Shown in pieces: positions 1-7,361 of a stretch of 20,958 bases of DNA (positions are counted from its first letter, which is position 1; every line of letters begins with the position of its first letter). Made by a program: the position numbers and the translations under genes. The notes beneath the pieces are model-generated. The model saw nothing but the letters and a program-made list of their open reading frames with translations. It was not told the origin of the DNA and ran no database searches. This DNA comes from Woeseiaceae bacterium (GTDB taxonomy: Bacteria; Pseudomonadota; Gammaproteobacteria; Steroidobacterales; Woeseiaceae), in NCBI GenBank assembly GCA_022866645.1, contig JALHUQ010000124.1, positions 1-20,958 of the forward strand, given 5' to 3'.

Positions 1-523
1 GACTTTTTCTATGCAGCTCTTTGGGTGGCTTGTCATGTAACAGATGCAGGAAGTGCCCGGAGATGCTGTCGTCGTCAGTTTGCGTTTCGATGCGCACGCT
101 GTCGACATGAAATCGATGCCAGTACAACAACATGGACGGTAAACACGAGAGCAGGCGATCGGCGATTTTGTTTTGATTCGAGAAGTCGCCTTCAGGCTCC
201 ACGTTGCCGAGAAACGATACACCGGTACGCAACACGTCCATCGGGTGAGCGTTGGCCGGTACCATCTCAAGCACGGTTTTCAATGAATCAGGAAGTCCGC
301 GATTCGCAATTATCGTAGCAATGTACGCATCGAGCTCTGCCTGCGTTGGCAGTTTGCCGTGCAGCAACAGGTAGGCGACCTCTTCAAAACAGGCGTTGTT
401 CGCGAGGTCGTAAATGTCGTAACCGCGGTAGGTGAGTCCTGCACCTTCCTTGCCCACGGTGCACAGACTCGTCGCGCCTGCTGTGACTCCGGCGAGACCG
501 CCCGATTTGTTGCTCGCTGCCAT
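1..523 (-). CDS. prpC: 2-methylcitrate synthase, N-terminal 174 residues (cut by window edge)
   Basis: Condenses propionyl-CoA with oxaloacetate to 2-methylcitrate, the first step of the cytoplasmic methylcitrate cycle. The visible part begins MAASNKSGGLAGVTAGATSL and continues with the citrate-synthase-type stretch GLTYRGYDIYDLA, then EEVAYLLLHGKLPT and later VPANAHPMDVLRTGVSFLG, all typical of PrpC-like citrate synthases. The active-site histidines and aspartate lie beyond the window, so activity cannot be checked. The start is fixed by a good ribosome site (GGAGAA, about 7 bases upstream) and by a TAATG junction: the prpB stop codon shares one base with this ATG, so the two are probably translationally coupled. 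The match to 2-methylcitrate rather than ordinary citrate synthase rests on the sequence pattern and on prpB directly upstream. Confidence 0.93.
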   Translation of the reverse strand, partial: MAASNKSGGLAGVTAGATSLCTVGKEGAGLTYRGYDIYDLANNACFEEVAYLLLHGKLPTQAELDAYIATIIANRGLPDSLKTVLEMVPANAHPMDVLRTGVSFLGNVEPEGDFSNQNKIADRLLSCLPSMLLYWHRFHVDSVRIETQTDDDSISGHFLHLLHDKPPKELHRKS

Positions 524-1413
524 TATTCTTCTCCGGTACTGAGGCCCTGGTCCTGAAACAGGGCGTCGAGTTTGTCTTCGTACGCCTGGTAGCCCAGTAC
601 GTCGTAGAGTTCCATGCGCGTTTGCATGGTATCGACGGATGCCTGCTGCGTACCGTCTTTCCTTAATGTCTGATAGACGCTGAGCGCCGCGGCCGACATC
701 GCTCGGAAAGCACTCAATGGATACAGCGTCATCGCAATGCCGACGGTGGCCAGCTCTTCCGTCGTAAACAGCGGCGTCTTGCCGAACTCGGTCAGGTTCG
801 CGAGTACGGGTACTTTAATGACGTTCGTGAACTCGCGGTATTCTTCTAGAGTAGTAAGCGCCTCAGCGAAAATCATGTCGGCGCCGGCCTCGACATAGAC
901 GGCTGCCCTGTCGATCGCCGCCTGCTGGCCTTCGACGGCATGTGCATCCGTGCGCGCCATGATGACGAATTGGTCGTCGATCCGGCCATCGACGGCTGCT
1001 TTCAGGCGATCGCACATTTCTTCCGGCGCAACCAGGGCCTTGCCGGGTCGGTGCCCACAACGTTTTTCCGCAACCTGATCCTCGAGGTGACAAGCGGCGG
1101 CGCCGGCCCAGGTCATCTCGCGAACCGTACGGCTGATCATTAACGCGCCGCCCCAACCGGTATCGGCATCGACGAGCAGCGGCAGCTGGCTTGCCGAGGT
1201 GATGCGGCGAATGTCTTCGCAGACATCGTTCAACGTCGTCATCGCCAGATCCGGCAGGCCGAAAGATGCGTTCGCAACGCCGGCGCCGGACAGATAGATG
1301 GCTTTGAATCCCGCTCGCTCGGCGAGCAAGGCCGTGTAAGCGTTGATGGTACCGGCGATTTGCAGCGGTTGTTCCGCTACCAGGGCCGCACGAAAACGAG
1401 CTCCTGAGCTCAT
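523..1413 (-). CDS. prpB: 2-methylisocitrate lyase
   Basis: Cleaves 2-methylisocitrate to pyruvate and succinate, the last step of the methylcitrate cycle that removes propionyl-CoA. The 296-residue protein has the normal family length. The isocitrate-lyase-superfamily signature KRCGH sits at residues 117-121 with catalytic Cys119; the metal-binding loop VDADTG (Asp82, Asp84) and the early SGAGVA segment (42-47) are intact. The ATG start is preceded by AAAGGA at suitable spacing. It is first in a prpB-prpC unit with a predicted promoter and palindrome in the 141-base gap upstream. That gap separates it from an acuI-containing operon on the same strand. Nothing suggests loss of function. Confidence 0.96.
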   Translation of the reverse strand: MSSGARFRAALVAEQPLQIAGTINAYTALLAERAGFKAIYLSGAGVANASFGLPDLAMTTLNDVCEDIRRITSASQLPLLVDADTGWGGALMISRTVREMTWAGAAACHLEDQVAEKRCGHRPGKALVAPEEMCDRLKAAVDGRIDDQFVIMARTDAHAVEGQQAAIDRAAVYVEAGADMIFAEALTTLEEYREFTNVIKVPVLANLTEFGKTPLFTTEELATVGIAMTLYPLSAFRAMSAAALSVYQTLRKDGTQQASVDTMQTRMELYDVLGYQAYEDKLDALFQDQGLSTGEE

Positions 1414-1436
1414 AGTGGATCCTTTGGGTGGCCCGG

Positions 1437-1454
1437 TTTTAATTCATATTAAAA
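1437..1454. promoter_or_regulatory. Perfect 7-bp inverted repeat in prpB leader (candidate operator)
   Basis: TTTTAAT (1437-1443), a four-base spacer, then ATTAAAA (1448-1454) form a perfect AT-rich palindrome inside an otherwise GC-rich region. It lies between the predicted prpB -10 box and the ribosome site, just after the expected transcription start, a usual place for a repressor site. It does not resemble the propionate-regulator motifs I know, and no regulator gene is in the window. An RNA hairpin role is also possible but weak, being A-U only. Confidence 0.45.
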
Positions 1455-1467
1455 CTCCGGGGCGAGG

Positions 1468-1497
1468 ATTCTAAACCACCGGACGGTCGTTTCCCAA
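1468..1497 (-). promoter_or_regulatory. Predicted sigma-70 promoter of prpBC
   Basis: Read on the minus strand, TTGGGA (1497-1492, four of six consensus bases) is followed after 18 bases by TAGAAT (1473-1468, five of six). Transcription would start near 1460, directly before the palindrome at 1437-1454. The prediction is from consensus matching alone. Read-through from the acuI operon upstream is also possible. Confidence 0.45.
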
Positions 1498-1554
1498 ATA
1501 GACCGGGCGCTCAATTTCCGCTGGGGTGCTCACCGCGAGGAATCTGGCGGGTCT

Positions 1555-1572
1555 TCAGTGTTTCGACACTGA
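1555..1572 (-). other. Stem-loop overlapping the stop codon of the PLP-enzyme gene
   Basis: TCAGTGT and ACACTGA form a perfect 7-bp stem around a four-base loop; the last three bases on the minus strand are the TGA stop. No T run follows, so it is not a classical intrinsic terminator. It may stabilise the 3' end of the upstream operon's message or weakly separate it from prpBC. It could also be chance. Confidence 0.35.
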
Positions 1573-3294
1573 TCTCGCCGGCAACGTGAAAAACTGCAGC
1601 TCGCCGAGATCCCCCTGGAGCGATTCCAGTTGGTCCGCGGGTTCTTCGCTGAGCTGACTGACACATAGCGCCGCCTCGCTCATATAACCATCATAGCGTT
1701 GCTTGCGCTGCGCCAACGACAAGACGGCCGGCTCACTTTCGACCCCGCCAAGAGCCGCATCAAGTGAGAACTCTTTTAATGCGTCCTTTGCGTCCTTATG
1801 CGTCCAGGTTCCGCTGCACAGGTCGAAATTGTAACGTCGCAGAAACTGGTGGCCGTGCCTGGCCACGAAATGCACCGCATCAATGACGTAGTCCGCTTCC
1901 GTATCATCCATCACCCAATGCAGACCGACGCGACACCAGCCAGGCTTCAGTCCACAGTGTCCCTCCTGCACTGCGTGGCGATAGCGCTCGGAAGTATCCT
2001 GATCAATATTCAGCAACCTGTGGCCGTAGGGTCCTGCACATGAACAACCGGCGCGAGACTGTATGCCGAACAGATCGTTCAGCAGGGCCGTAACGAATTT
2101 GTGGTGCAGATAATTGCCATCGCCGTCTTTCACATTGAAAGACATGATACCGACCCGACGAGCGGGATTCGGATCGCCCAGAATTTCGATGTTCTCGTCG
2201 GCGCCCCAGCTTGTCAGCGCCCGCTTCGTTAACTCGTGCTCTCTTTTATTGATCACGTCGACGCCAACGCGGTCCTTAATCTGAAATACGAGACCGGCCT
2301 TCAGGGTCTGCAAGACGCCAGGCGTGCCTGCCTTCTCTCGCTCTTCAACGCGGCTGATAAAGTCCTGATCACCAGGGCCAACGTAATCAACCGTTCCGCC
2401 ACCACTAACACTCGGCGGTAACTCTCTATGATAGATGCGCTCATTGAATACCAGCACACCACTGGACCCCGGGCCACCCAGGAACTTGTGCGGCGAGATA
2501 AACAATGCATCGATCGAAGGATCGTCATCTTCGTCAGCCGGTTTCGGGTTCATGTCAATTTCGTCGTACGGCGCACAAGCCGCATAGTCGAAACACGCGA
2601 TGGCACCGTACTGATGCAGAAGGCTCGCGATCTTACGAACGTCGGAACGAATTCCGGTGACGTTCGACGCCGCCGAAAATGATCCGATACGCTGACGGCT
2701 CTGGTATTCAGGCGCCCGCAACAAACTTTCGAGATGCCCGAGATCGATTTGTCCAGCGGCATCGAGCTGCACTGTCACCGTGGTCGCCAGACATTGCCGC
2801 CAGGAAATCTCGTTCGAATGATGCTCGTAGGGGCCTATGAAGACGACCGGCTGATCACGCGCGGCGAGTTCGCGAAATGCCTCGCTGTTGAATTCCGGGT
2901 CACCCTGGTCGAGCAGCTCCATGATGTTCTTGCGCGTCGCTGGCGCCAGCGCGACGCCGATAATTTGCTGCAACTTATCAATTGCGCCGGTGGCACCGGT
3001 GCCGCAAGCAACGACGCGCCCATCCGGGCCGGCATTCACCGAATTCTTTATGGCCGATTCAGCTTCATGCAGCAGGTGGCTCATGCTGCGACCTGTGAAG
3101 TCGTCCTCCGTATGCGTGTTCGCATAGTTTCTCTGCAAGCCCTGCAGGTATGACTCAACAAAACGCAAACAACGGCCAGACGCGGTGTAGTCGCAATAGA
3201 CCATGAGCCGCTCGCCGAACGGCGAATTAAAGGTCGAATCAACGCCGACAATTTGTTGTCGCAGGTAAGGAATATCCAAGTGGCGCACCGTCAT
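1555..3294 (-). CDS. Class V aminotransferase-fold PLP enzyme, cysteine-desulfurase-like
   Basis: A PLP-dependent enzyme of the class V aminotransferase / cysteine desulfurase group. Visible features are the PLP lysine in SPHKFLGGPGSSG (Lys270), the cofactor aspartate in CFDYAACAP (Asp236), a His pair in YEHHSNE (158-159), and RAGCSCAGP at 414-422. The last resembles the RxGHHCAxP catalytic loop of SufS-type desulfurases, with Cys419 in the catalytic position. At 579 residues it is far longer than the usual roughly 400; the C-terminal 90-100 residues match no domain I know. Substrate is unknown: cysteine, a related sulfur amino acid, or another amine are possible. GGAG precedes the ATG, which overlaps the acuI stop by four bases (ATGA). 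It is the last gene of the cytochrome c-MBL-acuI operon. Confidence 0.8.
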   Translation of the reverse strand: MTVRHLDIPYLRQQIVGVDSTFNSPFGERLMVYCDYTASGRCLRFVESYLQGLQRNYANTHTEDDFTGRSMSHLLHEAESAIKNSVNAGPDGRVVACGTGATGAIDKLQQIIGVALAPATRKNIMELLDQGDPEFNSEAFRELAARDQPVVFIGPYEHHSNEISWRQCLATTVTVQLDAAGQIDLGHLESLLRAPEYQSRQRIGSFSAASNVTGIRSDVRKIASLLHQYGAIACFDYAACAPYDEIDMNPKPADEDDDPSIDALFISPHKFLGGPGSSGVLVFNERIYHRELPPSVSGGGTVDYVGPGDQDFISRVEEREKAGTPGVLQTLKAGLVFQIKDRVGVDVINKREHELTKRALTSWGADENIEILGDPNPARRVGIMSFNVKDGDGNYLHHKFVTALLNDLFGIQSRAGCSCAGPYGHRLLNIDQDTSERYRHAVQEGHCGLKPGWCRVGLHWVMDDTEADYVIDAVHFVARHGHQFLRRYNFDLCSGTWTHKDAKDALKEFSLDAALGGVESEPAVLSLAQRKQRYDGYMSEAALCVSQLSEEPADQLESLQGDLGELQFFTLPARSVSKH

Positions 3295-4280
3295 GAGATC
3301 TCCACGACCACACGGCCGGTAACCGTTCCATCAATGTAGGCCTGAAAGGCGCCGGGCAGGTCATCGAAGGATATTGTTTTCTGTCCGATAGTGTCGAGAT
3401 GCCGTGGCTTGAGGTCGCTGCCGATTCTCGCCCACACAGCACGTCGCAAATCGCGGGGCGTATCCACGGAATTGATTCCCAACAAACAAACAGCTCGCAA
3501 GATGAAGGGCAGGACAGTGGTGTTTAGTGTCGCGCTCGCCGCGAGACCGATGCTCGCGATGTTGCCACCGTAGTCGACGGTCCTCGTTAGCCAGGTCAGA
3601 TAATCGCCGCCGAGGTTGTCGATGGCTCCGCCCCACTCTGCCTTTTCCATCGGCCGCTTGCCGAGGTCGAGTTGATCCCGCAGCAAAATTCTCTTCGCGC
3701 CTATTTTCCGCAGGTAGGCCTCCTCTGTCGCCTTGCCAGTCAGTGCAGCGACCTCGTAACCGCGGCCGGCAAGCATGTCGATCGCAACGCTGCCGACACC
3801 GCCGGTAGCGCCAGTAACAACGATGCTGCCGCCCTCCGGCGACTGACCGTTTTGTTCCATGCGATGAATGGCAAGCGCCGCCGTGTAGCCCGCGGTGCCG
3901 ATTTGCATCGCCTCAAACGCCGATATGCCGTCGGGTATGGCGACAAGACTCTGGCTGTTGACGCGTGCGACTTCCGAATAGCCGCCGTCGACAGTTTCGC
4001 TCAGGCCGCAGCCGTTAACGAGCACCTCGGTCCCCGGTGGAAACTCGCTGTCGTCCGAGCTCTCCACGACGCCCGCCAAATCGATGCCGCCATTGAGCGG
4101 ATAGTGTCTGAGTATCTTCCCAGCGCCCGTTGCAGCAAGTGCGTCTTTGTAATTGATCGTCGAATGACTAACCCGCACAACGACGTTACCCTCCGTCAGA
4201 TCGTCGATCGAGAGTTCCTGAAACCCGGCAACGATCTTGCCGCCTTCTTCATTGATTCTGTAGGCGCGAAAACGATCCAT
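3291..4280 (-). CDS. acuI: Acrylyl-CoA reductase, AcuI/YhdH family
   Basis: An NADPH-dependent medium-chain reductase of the AcuI/YhdH family, whose characterised members reduce toxic acryloyl-CoA to propionyl-CoA. Family marks are the substrate-side stretch STINYKDALAATG (40-52), GGIDLAGVV (64-72), GGYSEVARV, the nucleotide-binding motif VTGATGGVGSVAIDML (155-170), and the tail block PFILRAVCLLGINSV. The 329 residues match the family length (E. coli YhdH is about 324). There is no structural zinc domain, as expected for this subgroup. The ATG has a strong AGGGG site six bases upstream and shares one base with the stop of the MBL gene before it. The neighbouring prpBC can consume its expected product, which supports the assignment. 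Family membership is near certain; the acryloyl-CoA substrate is inferred. Confidence 0.88.
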   Translation of the reverse strand: MDRFRAYRINEEGGKIVAGFQELSIDDLTEGNVVVRVSHSTINYKDALAATGAGKILRHYPLNGGIDLAGVVESSDDSEFPPGTEVLVNGCGLSETVDGGYSEVARVNSQSLVAIPDGISAFEAMQIGTAGYTAALAIHRMEQNGQSPEGGSIVVTGATGGVGSVAIDMLAGRGYEVAALTGKATEEAYLRKIGAKRILLRDQLDLGKRPMEKAEWGGAIDNLGGDYLTWLTRTVDYGGNIASIGLAASATLNTTVLPFILRAVCLLGINSVDTPRDLRRAVWARIGSDLKPRHLDTIGQKTISFDDLPGAFQAYIDGTVTGRVVVEIS

Positions 4281-5245
4281 TACATCCCCTGTTTTTTGAG
4301 CCGCTGCAGCCAGGAAACCAATCCCTTGGCGTTCAACACAATATCGATTTCGAGTATGGATTGCAGCGCGTCATCGCTACCCTGAAAACCGTGAGCTCTG
4401 GCGCGCGATTTCAGATATTCGGCCATGGCGGACTGTATCGCCGCCTGCATGTCGTCCGCGTCTTTGTTCTCGAGTGCCATTTCGACATACGCATCGATAC
4501 CGGTATGCATGTCGGCGGCCAGCCGATCAAGATTGCGAACCCGGCTGTAATGGGTCAGGTACAACTGCTCGGGATTGCAACCCATGATGCGATCGACGGA
4601 CACATGCGCCGCATCCGGATCGAAATGCGTCGGTGTCGAGGTTGGAAAAATACACTCGCCTGCCGCCGTGTCCAGTTCGCGGTATGACACACCGAAACTG
4701 TCGCCTGTAAAAACGCCGCGCGATGCCGGGTCGTTCAAACTGTAGTGATGCAAGGCGTGACCTTCGGTGTGCAGCGCTTGCAGAGCCCGGCCGTTAAGAT
4801 CGAACCACTGTTCATCGTCAGCGATATCGCAACGCGACTCAGCTATAGGCTGGATGTCGCCGTACAACTGCCGCGTTTCTGCGACGCCGTAAACCGCTTC
4901 GGTACCGGCTATCAGTCGTGTCGGATCTATCATGTGTGCGGCACCACGAGGGTGCACGACGCAACGCGCGTTTGGCAGCGCTTGCATCAGGAGCCCCGCA
5001 CCGCCCGCGTGATCGAGATGGATGTGTGTAAGAAAGACGAAATCGACGTCGGCAACATCAAGGTTTTTCTGCTGCAGCGCATCGATTAACAGCGGCACGC
5101 TGTTGTTGTTTCCGGTGTCCACGAAAGCCGCGCGGCCGCTCTCAATGATCAGGTGACTGGCGTCCTGCAGAGGTCGTGAGTATTCGGTATCGATGGCAAG
5201 GATGCCATCGTTGAGCTGGGTGATCTGGGCGCGACGGCCGGGCAA
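4280..5245 (-). CDS. Metallo-beta-lactamase-fold hydrolase
   Basis: A 321-residue MBL-fold metallohydrolase. The metal ligands are present: THIHLDH (His74, His76, Asp78, His79), His163 in EGHALHHY, Asp182 in FTGDSFG and His232 in YLTHYSRV, so a dinuclear metal site is expected. It has no signal peptide and is probably cytoplasmic. Reaction unknown: glyoxalase-II-like, thioesterase-like or other hydrolysis are all possible. The first codon is TTG, three bases after the cytochrome c stop, with only a weak ribosome site; no ATG lies near the start of the conserved fold, so initiation probably depends on translation of the upstream gene. Its stop overlaps the acuI start (TAATG). About 90 residues after the last metal ligand form an all-helical-looking tail. 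Confidence 0.85.
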   Translation of the reverse strand: MPGRRAQITQLNDGILAIDTEYSRPLQDASHLIIESGRAAFVDTGNNNSVPLLIDALQQKNLDVADVDFVFLTHIHLDHAGGAGLLMQALPNARCVVHPRGAAHMIDPTRLIAGTEAVYGVAETRQLYGDIQPIAESRCDIADDEQWFDLNGRALQALHTEGHALHHYSLNDPASRGVFTGDSFGVSYRELDTAAGECIFPTSTPTHFDPDAAHVSVDRIMGCNPEQLYLTHYSRVRNLDRLAADMHTGIDAYVEMALENKDADDMQAAIQSAMAEYLKSRARAHGFQGSDDALQSILEIDIVLNAKGLVSWLQRLKKQGM

Positions 5246-5248
5246 GCT

Positions 5249-5863
5249 TTACTCGGGCCTGGTCGTTTCGAGGCCGTCGAGACTCGCGAAGTATTTTGCC
5301 AAAGCAGCAACATCCTCTTCAGCTATGAGCGCGGCCTGTGCGCCCATGATGGCGTCGGTACGCGTACCGTCGCGGTAACTCGCCAAAGCGTGCTTAAGAT
5401 AGTCTTCGTGCTGGCCTGCAAGCGTAGGCCACTCAGCACTAACGCTGATGCCGTTTTTCCCATGACAAGCCGCGCACGCTGCTGCTTTATCGAAGGATGC
5501 GTGTTCGGAGCCGCCCGCGGCAACGGTTGTGCCACCGATGCTGGCGAGATAAGCCGCAACATCCGCTATGTTCTGGTCCGACAGACTGGACGCATGGCCG
5601 GACATGGTGGGGTGCTGGCGTGTTTTATTGCGATAGCCGTTCAACGCCACCACGAGGTAGGCCGCCTTTTGTCCACCAAGCTTGGGCACCCGGTACGACG
5701 GATAGGCGTTGCGATAACCCTCGATGCCGTGACATCCAAGACAGGTATATCCAAGCTCCCGGCCGGCCTCGGCGTTACCGTCGGCGAACGCTGGCTGCGC
5801 GAAACAGACGATGGCAAAGAGCAGTGCCGTGGCGGTGGACAGGAGTCTTGTATTTGTAATCAT
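5249..5863 (-). CDS. Periplasmic diheme cytochrome c (c4-like)
   Basis: A two-heme electron carrier. Residues 1-27 form a signal peptide ending ...AQPAFA, so the protein is exported. Two CXXCH heme sites are present, CLGCH (41-45) and CAACH (130-134), each followed by a candidate axial methionine (MSGHA, Met87; IMGAQA, Met173). The total of 204 residues and two repeated domains fit the cytochrome c4 family, which passes electrons to terminal oxidases. It is the first gene of a compact four-gene operon. A periplasmic electron carrier co-transcribed with presumed cytoplasmic acrylyl-CoA, MBL and PLP enzymes is unusual, and its partner is not visible. The ATG lacks a strong ribosome site. Confidence 0.9.
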   Translation of the reverse strand: MITNTRLLSTATALLFAIVCFAQPAFADGNAEAGRELGYTCLGCHGIEGYRNAYPSYRVPKLGGQKAAYLVVALNGYRNKTRQHPTMSGHASSLSDQNIADVAAYLASIGGTTVAAGGSEHASFDKAAACAACHGKNGISVSAEWPTLAGQHEDYLKHALASYRDGTRTDAIMGAQAALIAEEDVAALAKYFASLDGLETTRPE

Positions 5864-6022
5864 TTGATTTTTCAGTGTTTACTGGCCCGAGGCTCGGCCC
5901 GGGCACTCTGTGAGGCCGCTATGTTAGTGACAGTCGGCGCGGATTTCTAGCCATAGCGCTCAGTATCTCGGGGCCTGCATGCTAGCATCCCTGCGATCTG
6001 GTCGCCGATACGAGGAATCCTG

Positions 6023-7342
6023 ATGAAAAAAAGTGTCATTGCGTTGATATTGCTCGCTGTACTGATAATTATTGTCTCGCCGGGAATCGTCGGCAAACTG
6101 GCGGAAGACAGCGTCGGCGAAAACCTGAACTGGGCGGCCAGGGAGAGCGGTGAGCTGGTCGTCACCACCGACGGTTTTAATCGCAGCTGGTTTTCGTCAG
6201 AAGGCCAACATCGCATCGAGCTTGCAGAGGGCGGCCTTCGAACCGCGATGACGGCGCTGGTTGGTGATGGCAGCTATGAGCAGACTCCTGTGTTGTTGAT
6301 CAACACCCGCATAGACCACGGCCTGATACCCGTTACGTCAATGAGTCGCAAAGAAGGCTCTCTTGCCCCCGGGCTCGGCAGTGCGGTCTCGACCCTGAGC
6401 GTTGAACTCGCCGCGAACGAAACGATAGACCTGCCAGGCACTATCTACAGCACGGTCGGCCTTAGCGGTGATCTCGACTCCCGTTACATTCTGGAGGCCG
6501 GCGCCACGGCCGTCGACGGCGGTGAAGTTACCTGGCAGCCGACGACGATCAATGTTGCCGCTCACCCTGAGACCGGCAAGGTGAATTTTGATGGCAAACT
6601 TGGCGCCATGACTTTCGGCAACGAACAACAAGTCGTGTCGATCGAGAGCCTGACTTTCGCCGGCCATCAGGCCAGCACGGAATACGGTTTTCATGTCGGC
6701 GATGTCGATATGAGCATGGGTAGAATGAACATCAATGTCGGCGGAATGGATGCCGGCGGGATGCAGGGACTGAACATCAAGGCGTCTTCGTCGGTTAACA
6801 ACGGCCGGGCCGACGGCAGCGCCAGATTTGAAATGAGTGGCCAGACAATTCCAGGCTTCGGCGATATTTCCATCATTTCCGACATGAATTTTGGTGGTCT
6901 CGAAGCGGTTGCGCTGGGTGCCGTCTCGGAGCGCCTTGAGGGACTTGCCAGCGCAGCGGATCCGGCCACGACAATGTTGACGGCTGAGGAGGAGTTCAAA
7001 GACCTGTTCGCTGCCGGGCTCCATATTGGCGTTAATCAGTTCGATGTTGCGCTGCCGATGGGCACCGTTGAAATGAAGATGATTATCGATATTCCAGTGT
7101 CAGATCGAGCCGGCTTTGCGTGGACGTCGTTGTTGCTGAACTCCGTTGCTTCGTTATACCTCACGGTTCCCGAGGCGCTGGTGCAACTCGCAACGTCGAT
7201 GAACCCGCAGGCCGGTGCCATCGTCGGCATGGGATACCTGAAGAAAGATGGCGACGCTTATATTATGGATGTCGACATGAAGAAGGGCCTGCTGACGATC
7301 AACGGTGCACCGGTGCCGATACCGCTGGGCGCGTTTCAATAG
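6023..7342 (+). CDS. DUF945 (YdgA-like) family protein
   Basis: A 439-residue envelope protein with an N-terminal hydrophobic anchor or uncleaved signal (KKSVIALILLAVLIIIVSP). The following segment FNRSWFSSEGQHRIEL resembles the RGWFxS pattern of the DUF945/YdgA family, and the end (DVDMKKGLLTINGAPVPIPL) resembles the family's closing motif. The function of the family is unknown. Residues 226-250 form a methionine- and glycine-rich stretch. AGGAAT precedes the ATG at good spacing. It starts 159 bases from the divergent cytochrome c gene and is followed after 19 bases by the oligopeptidase, so the two are probably co-transcribed. The family call is from pattern memory and is moderately sure. 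Confidence 0.7.
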   Translation: MKKSVIALILLAVLIIIVSPGIVGKLAEDSVGENLNWAARESGELVVTTDGFNRSWFSSEGQHRIELAEGGLRTAMTALVGDGSYEQTPVLLINTRIDHGLIPVTSMSRKEGSLAPGLGSAVSTLSVELAANETIDLPGTIYSTVGLSGDLDSRYILEAGATAVDGGEVTWQPTTINVAAHPETGKVNFDGKLGAMTFGNEQQVVSIESLTFAGHQASTEYGFHVGDVDMSMGRMNINVGGMDAGGMQGLNIKASSSVNNGRADGSARFEMSGQTIPGFGDISIISDMNFGGLEAVALGAVSERLEGLASAADPATTMLTAEEEFKDLFAAGLHIGVNQFDVALPMGTVEMKMIIDIPVSDRAGFAWTSLLLNSVASLYLTVPEALVQLATSMNPQAGAIVGMGYLKKDGDAYIMDVDMKKGLLTINGAPVPIPLGAFQ

Positions 7343-7361
7343 CGATTCGATAGAGCACACT

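Noticed and set aside
3672..4385. Plus-strand open frame of 237 codons opposite acuI and the start of the MBL gene region
   Set aside because: It lies antisense to acuI and part of the MBL gene, both well supported, and its translation has no recognisable domain or signal. It is a shadow of GC-rich coding sequence.
5885..5904. GC-rich inverted repeat in the cytochrome c leader as a terminator or riboswitch
   Set aside because: The possible stems are only 5 bp and compete with each other, and there is no T run or known riboswitch core.
5864..6022. Divergent promoters between the cytochrome c and DUF945 genes
   Set aside because: Promoters must exist here, but candidate -10 boxes (such as TAGCAT at 5983-5988) have no acceptable -35 partner, so I do not place them.
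6338..7024. Minus-strand open frame of 228 codons opposite the DUF945 gene
   Set aside because: The plus-strand frame has a ribosome site, a signal-anchor and family motifs; the antisense frame has none.
7305..7361. Upstream ATG for oligopeptidase B
   Set aside because: It overlaps the DUF945 coding end and would put 19 residues before the lipoprotein signal; the ATG at 7362 is better.
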